From contig PCDB01000062.1 in NCBI GenBank assembly GCA_002591625.1, forward strand, positions 6,762 to 17,565: a DNA stretch of 10,804 bases. Reading direction: 5' to 3'. The translations under genes and the position numbers were made by a program. Every line of letters starts with the position of its first letter. Position 1 is the stretch's first letter. Source of the stretch: Porticoccaceae bacterium. GTDB lineage: Bacteria; Pseudomonadota; Gammaproteobacteria; Pseudomonadales; Porticoccaceae. The notes under the pieces are model-generated. The model saw only the letters and a list, made by a program, of their open reading frames with translations. It was not told the origin of the DNA and did no database searches. This document shows, piece by piece, positions 1 to 7,716 of this stretch.

Positions 1-435
1 ATCTCTGTGCTGGCGTTCGGCCTTTATACTCCGATGATTAACCGCTTTTATGGTGGAGAGCCGATGCTGCTTATGACGTTTTGGACCATTGTCTCCGGTT
101 TCGTTTGGTTACTGTTATTCGCTAACGTTCGAATAATCGATGTGGCATGGAGTAGTATACCCACTCATGTTTATTTGGGAATATGCTATCTGGCTGTGTT
201 TACTACCATTGTTACATTTTTCATAACTCAGTTCTGCTCCGTTATTATCGGGCCGACCAAGATGATTGCCTATACCTATTTGACTCCGTCTTTCGTGCTT
301 CTTATCACTTGGACCATTGGAGACCGTCAAATTTCTGACTTCATCCTGATCGGCGTGACGCTGACGCTTTTATCGTCGTTAATGTTGCATTGGGACAAAA
401 GATTGTGGCCAGTGTCAGACGACAGCGAAAACTAG
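1..435 (+). CDS. DMT-superfamily (EamA-type) transporter, C-terminal part, truncated by window edge
   Basis: The reading frame is open from the first base, so the gene starts upstream and only the last 144 residues are visible. They are strongly hydrophobic, with about four to five membrane segments, and match the second EamA repeat: a segment of the type YLAVFTTIVTFFITQ, then a helix with GPTKMIAYTYLTPSFVLLI, where a P in the middle of the helix follows a small-residue stretch. This is the usual position of the conserved Y/L-x-P-V motif of DMT permeases. Members of this family export or exchange small metabolites and amino acids across the inner membrane; the substrate cannot be read from sequence. 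The tail ends in charged residues (WDKRLWPVSDDSEN), probably cytoplasmic. A GTG at position 7 could be mistaken for a start, but a real EamA protein needs about 150 more residues upstream. I see no terminator after the TAG stop. Confidence 0.8.
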   Translation: MSVLAFGLYTPMINRFYGGEPMLLMTFWTIVSGFVWLLLFANVRIIDVAWSSIPTHVYLGICYLAVFTTIVTFFITQFCSVIIGPTKMIAYTYLTPSFVLLITWTIGDRQISDFILIGVTLTLLSSLMLHWDKRLWPVSDDSEN

Positions 436-533
436 TGTCGATCTCATGCCGCTGAGTTTCTTATGAAAAAGTATTTTGCCCTCAACCCGAATGTAGGGAT
501 TAGGCAGTGAAAGAGCGGTATGATGAGTAGACG

Positions 534-564
534 TTGCCATTTTTAATTTTGTGTTATCTATAAG
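534..564 (+). promoter_or_regulatory. weak candidate promoter for the symporter gene
   Basis: Within the 234-bp gap between the exporter and the symporter, TTGCCA (534-539, five of six matches to the -35 consensus) is followed 19 bp later by TATAAG (559-564, five of six matches to the -10). The spacer is AT-rich but two bases longer than ideal, and AT-rich DNA gives such matches by chance. If real, the transcript would have a leader of about 100 nt before the ATG at 670. No operator-like palindrome is evident nearby. Confidence 0.22.
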
Positions 565-669
565 TGACTATTAGGGATACTCTTACTGATACCGTGTATG
601 CAAGTTTTGAAAGGTAGGTCGAGACTGTCTAAGACCGAATTTATGGTGCTCATATGGATTTAGAAGCCT

Positions 670-2205
670 ATGTTTGAAAAATATCTTATGCTTTTTGTTT
701 ATTTCAGTGGGCTTTTGGGGCTGAGTTATCTGGCTTCAAAGCGAGTTAAAGACCTCAAAGATTATTTTGCTGGGGGGAAGCAGCTGGGTTACTGGGTAGC
801 CGCTTTTTCAACTCAGGCAACGGGCGAGAGTGCTTGGTTGTTGCTTGGCCTGACCGGTATGGGGGCCATGATCGGAGTGACCGCATATTGGGTTGTTATC
901 GGTGAGGTGCTAGGCGTGTTTGTGGCATGGTTTATAATGGCAAAACGCTTCAAAAGACTCACAGATCACTATGATAGTCTCACTATGACCGACTACCTCG
1001 TGAGTCGGCTCCGACCTCACACCAACACTCTGCGTTTTCTTGCTGCGTTTACTTTGGCCACCTTTTCAGTGATCTATATAAGTGCTCAAATCGATGCCAC
1101 GGGCTCGGCTTTTGAGCGGTTCTTGGGTTGGGATTATTTCGTCGGTGCGGTTTTTGGTTTTGCGGTTGTCGTTATCTATTGTGTTACCGGTGGGTTTCTG
1201 GCAGTGGCATGGACCGATCTGGTTCAGGGAGTGATCATGGTAACTTGCCTTGTCACGCTTCCTTTAATTACCCTTATTGGATTGCCTGATTTGCCGGGGA
1301 TTATTGAGGGGTTAAGGGTTATTGATCCAGCTTTGTTGGGTTTTTTTGGCGGTCATGGACCCAATCTTATGGGCGCAATGACGGTGTTGGGCATGATGCT
1401 AATTGGGCTAGGCTTCATGGGTTCGCCGCAGATATTTGCTCGATTTATCGCAATAAAAGATGAGGAGGAGTTAAAAAAAGGTAAATGGGTTGCTGTAATA
1501 TTTACCTTTTTGGTGGGAGTCTCTGCAGTATCAATCGGCATTTTGGGGCGCTACATTTTTACCGGCGTTGATGTTGACCCAGAAAATGTAATGGGAAATG
1601 GGGCGCAGAATGTCTTGCCTGACCTTGTAGATTACAATTTTCCTCCTTTGATTGTCGGTTTTTACGTGGCTGCAGTTTTATCAGCAATTATGTCTACCGT
1701 TTCGTCGCTGTTGATTATGGCAGCAGGATCGGTTACTAACGACCTTTATAAAAAAATCTATTGCCCCGGTCTTGCAGGAGAGGTTGCTTCACGCCTGTCA
1801 CGCTGGGTTACATTAGGAATCGCGATTTTGTCACTTGTATTGGCAATGACGGTTGCGATGGTCTCGCCTGATCGGACTATATTCTGGTTTGCAATATTTG
1901 GCTGGTCCGGCATTGCAGCGACTTTCTGTCCGGCGGTAATATTGTCGCTTTTCTGGCGGGGTTATACCGTGACGGGGGCAATTTCTTCTATAATCGTTGG
2001 TTTTCTATCCATTCCCATTTTCAAATTTGTTGTGCAGGACATGGAAAGCGTTGGTTCTTATTTTACTGCTCTTGAGGCCTTACCACCTGCCTTTATCGCT
2101 TCTCTTTTAGTCGGCATATTAGCCAGCAAAGTGCGACCCCAAAATAATTTAGAGGAACGTTATAACCAGGATTTGGCTGAACTTCAGTCGGAAAACACCC
2201 GATAG
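670..2205 (+). CDS. sodium:solute symporter (SSS family, PutP-like)
   Basis: A complete 511-residue inner-membrane protein, close to the usual length of PutP-type symporters (about 500), with 12 to 13 hydrophobic helices. It is expected to use the sodium gradient to import a small organic solute such as an amino acid or betaine. Family landmarks are visible: DYFAGGKQLG (31-40) before TM2; STQATGESAWLLLG (47-60), where the S of GES lines up with the Na+-ligating serine of PutP TM2; GGFLAVAWTDLVQG (174-187), the SSS signature after TM5; and AAVLSAIMSTVSSLL (334-348), where S342-T343 correspond to the S-T pair that completes the Na2 site in PutP. The C-terminal tail is hydrophilic. The ATG at 670 is chosen because it sits just before TM1; the Shine-Dalgarno sequence is poor. 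It converges on the hydantoinase gene. Proline is the default guess, but sarcosine, creatinine or another N-methyl compound is possible from context. The family call is firm, the substrate is not. Confidence 0.9.
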   Translation: MFEKYLMLFVYFSGLLGLSYLASKRVKDLKDYFAGGKQLGYWVAAFSTQATGESAWLLLGLTGMGAMIGVTAYWVVIGEVLGVFVAWFIMAKRFKRLTDHYDSLTMTDYLVSRLRPHTNTLRFLAAFTLATFSVIYISAQIDATGSAFERFLGWDYFVGAVFGFAVVVIYCVTGGFLAVAWTDLVQGVIMVTCLVTLPLITLIGLPDLPGIIEGLRVIDPALLGFFGGHGPNLMGAMTVLGMMLIGLGFMGSPQIFARFIAIKDEEELKKGKWVAVIFTFLVGVSAVSIGILGRYIFTGVDVDPENVMGNGAQNVLPDLVDYNFPPLIVGFYVAAVLSAIMSTVSSLLIMAAGSVTNDLYKKIYCPGLAGEVASRLSRWVTLGIAILSLVLAMTVAMVSPDRTIFWFAIFGWSGIAATFCPAVILSLFWRGYTVTGAISSIIVGFLSIPIFKFVVQDMESVGSYFTALEALPPAFIASLLVGILASKVRPQNNLEERYNQDLAELQSENTR

Positions 2206-2446
2206 TGCTAAAATGCATTGCCACAAAGAGCTTAAGTGTCACCAGCGTTTATTCTTCGTTCCTCAGCCTGAGCTTCCAGCGCGCATGCGACGATTCATGG
2301 TGGGCAGCAAATCAGGCTCAGGTAATGACTTTGCAATTGCTCTATTGTCTTACGGCGCTTAGTTTAACGACTCACTACTGCAGGTGACTGATGACACAAG
2401 ACTTATGATTTAGCGTCCAAAGCTTAGAACAATCAGAAAAGTTATC

Positions 2447-2502
2447 AATTAAAAATAAAGGTTGCGGGGGCGCCGAAGCGCCGCCAAGCAAGCCACCTTT
2501 AT
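2447..2502 (-). terminator. Rho-independent terminator of the hydantoinase gene, with UUCG tetraloop
   Basis: On the minus strand the TAA stop (2501-2499) runs straight into a GC-rich hairpin. Its core is GGCGC-TTCG-GCGCC (2482-2469), i.e. a stem closed by the very stable C(UUCG)G tetraloop, extended after one mismatch by two more G-C pairs. An outer AAAGGT/ACCTTT arm pair (2500-2495 with 2462-2457) encloses it. The RNA then reads CCTTTATTTTTAATTG, a U-rich tail. On the plus strand the same hairpin is followed only by a short TTT, so it would stop symporter transcripts less well. The 293 bp between the symporter stop and the hydantoinase stop contain no other recognisable feature. Confidence 0.85.
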
Positions 2503-5500
2503 GCAGACCGACGTTTCTCTGTAGCATCATAATCTACAGTGAGGGTCTCGGTATTGATGATGACACCGTAATCTTTTTCTGCACGATCGACTGTAGTGTA
2601 CTCATCTAGAACATCTGACAAAACCAATTCTGGATCCCTCTCGAATGGATCACCATATCCACCCGAGTTGGGCACGATGATTTCAATTGCTTCTCCTGCA
2701 GCGAGCGTCTTTCCAACAAATTTAGCGGGCCAAGACTCTTCTCCATCTTCGCCTCTATTTTTCGTCGTTGAAGCATTGAGGCCATCATGTCCTCCAAAAA
2801 TTCCCCATGGTGGATCTGACTCATTGCGATCACCCTCACAGGTTAATATGGTATCCACCAACACGCGATTGACTCGAACCATTCCAATGCCACCGCGCCA
2901 CTTTCCTGCCGAGCATGGGTCCTCGCGCAATTCATATCTTTCAGTTCGGATCGGAAAGTTCCACTCCAGCTCTTCTATGGGATTATTCCTTGTATTGGCT
3001 ATAAGACAATCGACTGAATCGAGACCATCCTTGTCATGCCGGCCGCCATAAGAGCCCTCATCGACCTCGAGATATACCCAGTACTCTCCTTTCTCTTCAT
3101 CCCAGCCGGAGAACGAAATGAAACCGAGATGGGCAGAGTTCCCAGCTGTAATCTTTTCTGGAACAACCGGTGCCAGAGCACGAAGTGCAAGATCGACTGC
3201 CCTTTGAGGTTGGCAAAATCGGGCAAAACATGATCTAGGGAAGTTTGGATTGAATATTGACCCTTTAGGCGCAATTACATTAATAGGGCGGGTCATACCT
3301 GCGTTTTGGGGCACAAAAGTTGGGAAGACAGCCTCATCGAGGAAAAGCATTCTGGTGATGAATCCCATTGAGCCAAAAGTGGTTCCCTCGAAAGGAACGT
3401 TATAGCTTGTTGGAACCTCATTACTAGATCCAGTCAAATCAAAAGTGATCTCGTCGCCCTCAATAGTGACGGTGACCACAACGGGGAGTTTAATTCCTCT
3501 GTTAACACCGTCGTCATCGAGATAGCCAGGCTCAGTCTTATACACCCCGTCGGGAACTTTCCTAATTTCGTTTCTGAGCATTGTTTCAGAATAATCCATC
3601 CAATAAGAGGCCGCTTCCGTGATGATCTGTGGGCTGTAACGATCAACTAACTCCAAGAAACGTTTTTTTGCAAGCTCACATGCCGCGACCATTGCGAGCA
3701 AATCGCCCTCGTTATGAGTGGGAGTGCGCACATTGTCCAATATGTGTCCCCACATGTCGTCTTGCCTAACACCCTCCTTAGAAATCTTAACTGCTCTATA
3801 TATTTTTCCCTCAGCAAAGACGTCAACTGAGTCGATGTTAATCCCTGGCGATGAACCTCCTGTATCGAGCAAATGCGCTGATGCACCTGAGAATGCCACT
3901 AATTCACCCTTGTAAAACATGGGAATGACAATGCAACAATCTGGGGAATGAGTTGCACCAGCATATGGATCATTATGAAGAATTATATCTCCCTCATTAA
4001 TGTCATCTCCCAGAATTCGAATTACGTTTTGAACAATCTTTGGCATAGCAGCCATAAACATTGGCGTTGAATCTGAGTCCGATATTTGATTGCCAAACTT
4101 ATCAAAAATTCCTGCCCCGAGGTCTTCCGACTCTCGAATTATCGAAGAGTATGACATCCTATATAGTACGCTCGCCATTTCTTTGGAAATGGCTTGAAAA
4201 GCCCCCCCCACAACGCGCATTAAAATTGGGGTCGACAGCTCGTTCTCAGCAGAGGATTTCCTTGCCTCATAATCGCAGTCAATAAGAAGGTTTCCAAATT
4301 TATCCACATTTACTGAGCAATCTGGGGGCACCACGGTCGTAGAATCGTACTGCTCAATAATCGCTGGCCCCATAATTCTGTTGCCCGCTCTGAGAGCTGA
4401 CCTTTCGTAAAATGGCGTTTTGTGTGTAACCGATTTGCCCTCAACGTCAAACGTAACGTCTCTCTCAAGGAGGAGGGCATCAGAGGCGTCATCGCCACCG
4501 ACTTCAAGCTCAGGCCATTGCAAGTCAGGTATTTTTCCGATTCCGACTACCCGTACGTTAATTATTTCGATATTTGCATCAAACTTATGTCCATATTCTG
4601 CCTCGTGAGCGCTGTGAAATGCTTCTCTGGTTCGTTCAACCCATTCGGCGTTGATTTCGCCCGCTGGCGCCTCAAAACGTACTTCGTATCCTTGCCCGGA
4701 ATAACGGCAGTCGGCTAGTCGACGAATCAAGCAATCAGAAGCAGGCATACCATCTTTATCTAACTGCGCTACTGCTTTTTCGACAAGCTCATCGTATCTG
4801 TTTTGCAATCTTTCGAAATCGAGTTTATTAAGATGTTGTCTTTCAGTGGCTACAAACTCGTGTTGTATGTCAGTTGCTAATAAACCCATCGCAGATAAAA
4901 TTCCAGGATGCGGTGGGATCAAAACTCGGGGAATTTGCAACTCCAGGGCGATATCACACGAGAAAAGAGGGCCCGCACCCCCGCATGCAACTAGGGTGAA
5001 ATCCCGCGGGTCGTAACCACGGCGCACACTATTAAGCTCTATTGCTTGCACCATTCCGAACTTTTGAATCTGCAATGCGCCAATGGATGCTTCCTCTAAG
5101 CTCATGTTCTGCTCTTCCGCAACCGGAGACAATGCTTCAACTGCCAGATCTTTACGAAGCTTCATGTTTCCACCCAAAAGCCCGCGATCAGTCCTCAATC
5201 GGCCTAGAATGACTTGAGCATCCGTTGAGGTCGGTTTGTCTCCGCCTCGATCGTACGCTGCAGGTCCCGGATAGGCTCCTGCGGATTGAGGCCCAACCCT
5301 AAACACACCGCCATCATCAGAGTAGATGATAGATCCACCGCCATGACCTATTGTGTCAATATCCACCATGGGGATCATTGCCTGATAATCGCCAATTTTC
5401 GTATCTAATAAATGACGCATTCGCAACTCACCATTTGCGGCCACGGCTATATCAGCCGACGTCCCGCCAATGTCCAAAGTGAATACATTATGGCACCCAG

Positions 5501-6341
5501 CCATTTTTCCGGCCCATATACCCCCAATCAATCCCCCAACCGGGCCTGACATCATGAGATTAACCGGTCTGACTGAAGCCCCTTCAGCACCCACCATACC
5601 CCCGGAAGACTGCATCATCTGAACACCTCGCGTATAACCAGCATCCCTCATGGCATTGTCGAACCGTTCGAGGTATTGGGACGTTTTAGGGCCAATATAT
5701 GCGTTTAATGCAGTTGTTGAAAAACGTTCGAATTCTCTATACAACGGCAGAATTTCGCTAGAGATTGATATGAAAGCTTCTGGATATTCCTCTAGAATGA
5801 TCTGCTTAATCCGTTGTTCATGAGAGTCGTTAAGGTATGAGTGCAGCAAGCAAACGACAATAGCTTTGACTCCTGCCTCTCGAAGACGAATGACCTGTGC
5901 CCTAGCTTCATCGTCATCCAATTCTACGAGCACGTCGCCATTAGGCGCCGTGACTCTCTCTTTTACGGTCAGACGGTTCCGTCTCTTAACTAGCGGACGG
6001 GTCTGCCATGGAAGCTCTTGTTGGAGTGAAAAGTTGTAGGGTTTTTTGTGTCGAGCGATGTGCAAAATGTCCCTAAAGCCCTCGGTGGTAATCATGCCGA
6101 GTTCGGCGCCATTATGTTCCAAGGCAATATTGGTGGCTACTGTGGTTCCGTGCAGCAAAAAGTCTATACCGTTTATCGGGACATCAGCCTTATCACAAAG
6201 CTGTTCAACACCAGAAACGACCGCTCTTGAGGGGTCATCAGGTGTCGATGGCACTTTGTCGACTGTGATACTGCCTCCTTCTTCATCTACCAACACAAGA
6301 TCTGTAAATGTACCGCCTACATCAATACCTACGCGTTTCAT
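2499..6341 (-). CDS. fused HyuA-HyuB ATP-dependent hydantoinase/oxoprolinase; probable N-methylhydantoinase
   Basis: A 1280-residue cytoplasmic enzyme combining both subunits of the hydantoinase/oxoprolinase family, which couple ATP hydrolysis to opening of a cyclic imide/lactam. The HyuA half (about 1-695) has the ASKHA-type phosphate motifs IDVGGTFTD (6-14) and LDIGGTSADIAV (289-300), the HGTTVATN segment (64-71) and the adenosine-side CGGAGPLF (453-460). The HyuB half (about 703-1265) begins at PILMRVVGGAFQAI and carries NDPYAGATHSPD (790-801), then SAHLLDTGG (821-829). H798, D801 and H823 have the H-x2-D...H spacing I recall for the Mn site of the homologous acetone carboxylase subunit. 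It ends with SGGYGDPFERDPE (1226-1238). The length equals eukaryotic-type 5-oxoprolinase, so that is the main alternative. However, the first motif is IDVGGTFTD as in HyuA, rather than the IDRGGTFTD usual in 5-oxoprolinases, and the neighbours are amidase and sarcosine-type dehydrogenase genes. It is the last gene of the block. The family is certain; the substrate is inferred. Confidence 0.88.
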   Translation of the reverse strand: MKRVGIDVGGTFTDLVLVDEEGGSITVDKVPSTPDDPSRAVVSGVEQLCDKADVPINGIDFLLHGTTVATNIALEHNGAELGMITTEGFRDILHIARHKKPYNFSLQQELPWQTRPLVKRRNRLTVKERVTAPNGDVLVELDDDEARAQVIRLREAGVKAIVVCLLHSYLNDSHEQRIKQIILEEYPEAFISISSEILPLYREFERFSTTALNAYIGPKTSQYLERFDNAMRDAGYTRGVQMMQSSGGMVGAEGASVRPVNLMMSGPVGGLIGGIWAGKMAGCHNVFTLDIGGTSADIAVAANGELRMRHLLDTKIGDYQAMIPMVDIDTIGHGGGSIIYSDDGGVFRVGPQSAGAYPGPAAYDRGGDKPTSTDAQVILGRLRTDRGLLGGNMKLRKDLAVEALSPVAEEQNMSLEEASIGALQIQKFGMVQAIELNSVRRGYDPRDFTLVACGGAGPLFSCDIALELQIPRVLIPPHPGILSAMGLLATDIQHEFVATERQHLNKLDFERLQNRYDELVEKAVAQLDKDGMPASDCLIRRLADCRYSGQGYEVRFEAPAGEINAEWVERTREAFHSAHEAEYGHKFDANIEIINVRVVGIGKIPDLQWPELEVGGDDASDALLLERDVTFDVEGKSVTHKTPFYERSALRAGNRIMGPAIIEQYDSTTVVPPDCSVNVDKFGNLLIDCDYEARKSSAENELSTPILMRVVGGAFQAISKEMASVLYRMSYSSIIRESEDLGAGIFDKFGNQISDSDSTPMFMAAMPKIVQNVIRILGDDINEGDIILHNDPYAGATHSPDCCIVIPMFYKGELVAFSGASAHLLDTGGSSPGINIDSVDVFAEGKIYRAVKISKEGVRQDDMWGHILDNVRTPTHNEGDLLAMVAACELAKKRFLELVDRYSPQIITEAASYWMDYSETMLRNEIRKVPDGVYKTEPGYLDDDGVNRGIKLPVVVTVTIEGDEITFDLTGSSNEVPTSYNVPFEGTTFGSMGFITRMLFLDEAVFPTFVPQNAGMTRPINVIAPKGSIFNPNFPRSCFARFCQPQRAVDLALRALAPVVPEKITAGNSAHLGFISFSGWDEEKGEYWVYLEVDEGSYGGRHDKDGLDSVDCLIANTRNNPIEELEWNFPIRTERYELREDPCSAGKWRGGIGMVRVNRVLVDTILTCEGDRNESDPPWGIFGGHDGLNASTTKNRGEDGEESWPAKFVGKTLAAGEAIEIIVPNSGGYGDPFERDPELVLSDVLDEYTTVDRAEKDYGVIINTETLTVDYDATEKRRSA
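4202..4209 (-). repeat. G8 homopolymer inside the hydantoinase gene
   Basis: Eight consecutive C on the plus strand (G8 in the coding strand) encode V711-G712-G713-A714 at the very start of the HyuB half. The frame is intact with eight; seven or nine would abolish translation of all downstream HyuB sequence while leaving HyuA intact. The HyuA-HyuB linker and the first HyuB residues lie upstream of the run in the same frame, so the fusion itself does not depend on the count. Confidence 0.9.
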
Positions 6342-6350
6342 AAAAATTAA

Positions 6351-6355
6351 CCCCT
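6351..6355 (-). promoter_or_regulatory. Shine-Dalgarno site of the hydantoinase gene
   Basis: AGGGG on the minus strand lies 9 nt before the ATG at 6341-6339. This supports that ATG as the start, since the family's IDVGGTFTD motif begins only five residues later and leaves no room for a later start. Confidence 0.7.
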
Positions 6356-6385
6356 ATTGCCTTGACTCAATGATTTGTTGTTTAA

Positions 6386-6427
6386 CACAAGTATGGTTCT
6401 ATTTCTTAGCTTGTTAAGCTACTTGTG
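6386..6427 (-). other. composite stem-loop between LLM and hydantoinase genes, spanning the LLM stop codon
   Basis: CACAAGTA (6386-6393) is the exact reverse complement of TACTTGTG (6420-6427), giving an 8-bp outer stem. Inside it TAGCTT (6407-6412) and AAGCTA (6416-6421) form an alternative or nested 6-bp stem with a 3-nt loop; the two share bases 6420-6421. The LLM stop (6416-6414) lies within the structure. No U-tract follows on the minus strand, so it is not a normal intrinsic terminator. It could be an mRNA-processing or stability element in the 72-bp spacer. Confidence 0.45.
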
Positions 6428-7406
6428 ATATTATTTCCTTGCCCACGAATGACAGCTGGTCATATTCGCCGTTGTAGTAGGCGGATGATATCTCTCCGAC
6501 TCCCAGAGCCTCTAATTCGGCAATTTTCTCTCGGCAAGTATCGACACTTCCACATATGGCAAATTTGTCAATCATCTCGTCTGTTAAGTAATCGGTATGA
6601 TCTGCCTCCGAATCTAGATGCCCCTTGTAATAGTCATATTGATCCCGCTTGACCTGCAGCATTTGTTGTAGCTCGTCTGGCATCACATGCCCTGCGCGTT
6701 CGACGTCTTCTAAATGATTAGTGGCACAAGTAGCCGCCCATTGCGACTTACCTCGGGCCAACTTTACATCGTCAGAAACCCACATTCCGCACAACAGTGC
6801 GATTTCAATGTCCTTGGGATCACGACCAGCCTCACTTGCGCCAGAGTAAACATGTTCGATAGCCCATTTTACTGCGGCAGGATGCGTGCCAACTTGAAGC
6901 ATTACAATGTCTGCCAGTGCCCCACCGAGAGCTAAATTTCGAGGCCCCGTGGCGGCGTAGCAGAGCTGAGCAGATTGTTTGCTTTGATTCCATCGCAGTT
7001 TAATTTCGTTGCCGTCCTCGTCAACAGATTGGCCATCCAGCAGAAGTCGCGTTTTCCTCAACACATTTTCCATTTCGGCGGTTTTCATTGGTTTGTAACC
7101 CAGAGTTCTCACCGCACTATCTCCTCTCCCCAAGCCAAGAATCCATCGGCCTGGGTATAAATTGTTTAATGTAACCGAAGCACTGGCACTGACGCTGTAG
7201 TGGCGAGTTACCCCGTTGCTAACTGCGGTGCCCAATTCAATTCTTTTAGTTTTTTCGAGAGCTAGTGCCGCGTAAACATAAGCATCCTCCCAAAGCATCT
7301 GAGAATCGACGATCCAACAACGCTCGTATCCCGCGTTCTCCATCTCGATGAGTGATGTCATAAATTCTGGGTATCTTTCACACGTTAAATGTGCGCTTAT
7401 TTTCAT
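6414..7406 (-). CDS. LLM-class (luciferase-like) flavin-dependent oxidoreductase
   Basis: A complete 330-residue protein of the bacterial-luciferase TIM-barrel superfamily, most like the methylene-H4MPT reductase (Mer)-type branch that uses F420 or FMN. Landmarks are an N-terminal beta strand MKISAHLTCERYPE (1-14); AGYERCWIVDSQMLWED (25-41), the strand that carries the active-site region; IELGTAVSNGVTRHYSVSASASVTLNNLYPGRWILGLG, whose GLGRGDSAVRTLG end (91-103) is the typical LLM signature; GPRNLALGGALADIVML (154-170); and FAICGSVDTCREKIAEL (282-298), the usual C-terminal substrate/cofactor strand. An AGGAG 6 nt before the ATG supports the start. It precedes the hydantoinase gene by 72 bp on the same strand, so co-transcription is likely. 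The reaction is unknown: it could oxygenate or dehydrogenate the heterocycle handled by the hydantoinase, or reduce a folate-like or F420 cofactor. RutA-type pyrimidine oxygenases are the related alternative. Confidence 0.85.
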   Translation of the reverse strand: MKISAHLTCERYPEFMTSLIEMENAGYERCWIVDSQMLWEDAYVYAALALEKTKRIELGTAVSNGVTRHYSVSASASVTLNNLYPGRWILGLGRGDSAVRTLGYKPMKTAEMENVLRKTRLLLDGQSVDEDGNEIKLRWNQSKQSAQLCYAATGPRNLALGGALADIVMLQVGTHPAAVKWAIEHVYSGASEAGRDPKDIEIALLCGMWVSDDVKLARGKSQWAATCATNHLEDVERAGHVMPDELQQMLQVKRDQYDYYKGHLDSEADHTDYLTDEMIDKFAICGSVDTCREKIAELEALGVGEISSAYYNGEYDQLSFVGKEIISQVA

Positions 7407-7412
7407 AGTCTT

Positions 7413-7417
7413 CTCCT
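7413..7417 (-). promoter_or_regulatory. Shine-Dalgarno site of the LLM gene
   Basis: AGGAG on the minus strand with a 6-nt spacer to the ATG at 7406-7404. This is close to ideal and the best ribosome binding site in the block. Confidence 0.8.
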
Positions 7418-7573
7418 AGTTAAATTATGCCCCCAAGGTTTAAACTTGACCGCCTTGGATTGTTTTCGACGCCCTAAAGCGCAATAAAATGAGGTTAGCA
7501 ACATATCGCTAGGTTTTTAAGAGTGTAAGCCCTAGACCATTGAATAAGACTTAAGCTAAAACCTTTGTGGCGA

Positions 7574-7589
7574 CCGAAACCCCGAAACC
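7574..7589. repeat. tandem direct repeat of an octamer
   Basis: CCGAAACC occurs twice back to back (7574-7581 and 7582-7589) with no mismatch. On the minus strand this reads GGTTTCGG twice, about 170 bp before the LLM start. Head-to-tail octamers can be binding sites for a regulator, but two copies of 8 bp can also arise by chance or slippage. Confidence 0.6.
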
Positions 7590-7674
7590 TCTGGTGCCTC
7601 ACTGAGCAAGTATTTATTTTTTCCAACTTTTATTAATATTTTTCTGCCACATAACCGATTCAATAATTTGTATC

Positions 7675-7716
7675 AGCGCTGGCACACTTCTTCTGCAGTC
7701 CGGGTTTGCCAGCGCT
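7675..7716 (-). terminator. stem-loop directly after the dehydrogenase stop codon; possible weak or Rho-aided terminator
   Basis: AGCGCTGGCA (7675-7684) and TGCCAGCGCT (7707-7716) form a perfect 10-bp GC-rich stem with a 22-nt loop, starting one base after the TGA (7720-7718). On the minus strand the following bases are GATACAAATTATTG, without a U-run. It is therefore not a canonical intrinsic terminator. It may attenuate transcription into the LLM gene or protect the mRNA 3' end. Confidence 0.5.

Noticed and set aside
2205..2387. A 60-codon plus-strand open frame beginning with GTG that overlaps the last base of the symporter stop
   Set aside because: It has no Shine-Dalgarno site, no recognisable domain and a composition unlike its neighbours. 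It most likely is chance open frame in the intergenic region.
2464..2494. GC-rich segment with GCCGAAG/GCCAAGCAAG on the plus strand, which at first recalls pieces of the glycine riboswitch
   Set aside because: It lacks the paired aptamer architecture, lies downstream of the symporter rather than before a gene on that strand, and is fully explained as the terminator hairpin of the minus-strand gene.
2596..3051. A 151-codon plus-strand open frame antisense to the hydantoinase gene
   Set aside because: It lies wholly inside a clear conserved coding region on the other strand and its translation resembles no protein family. It is a shadow frame.
7424..7429. CATAAT on the minus strand as a -10 promoter box for the LLM gene
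   Set aside because: It lies only about 18 bp before the ATG, so transcription would begin at or inside the Shine-Dalgarno site, and no acceptable -35 is at the right distance.
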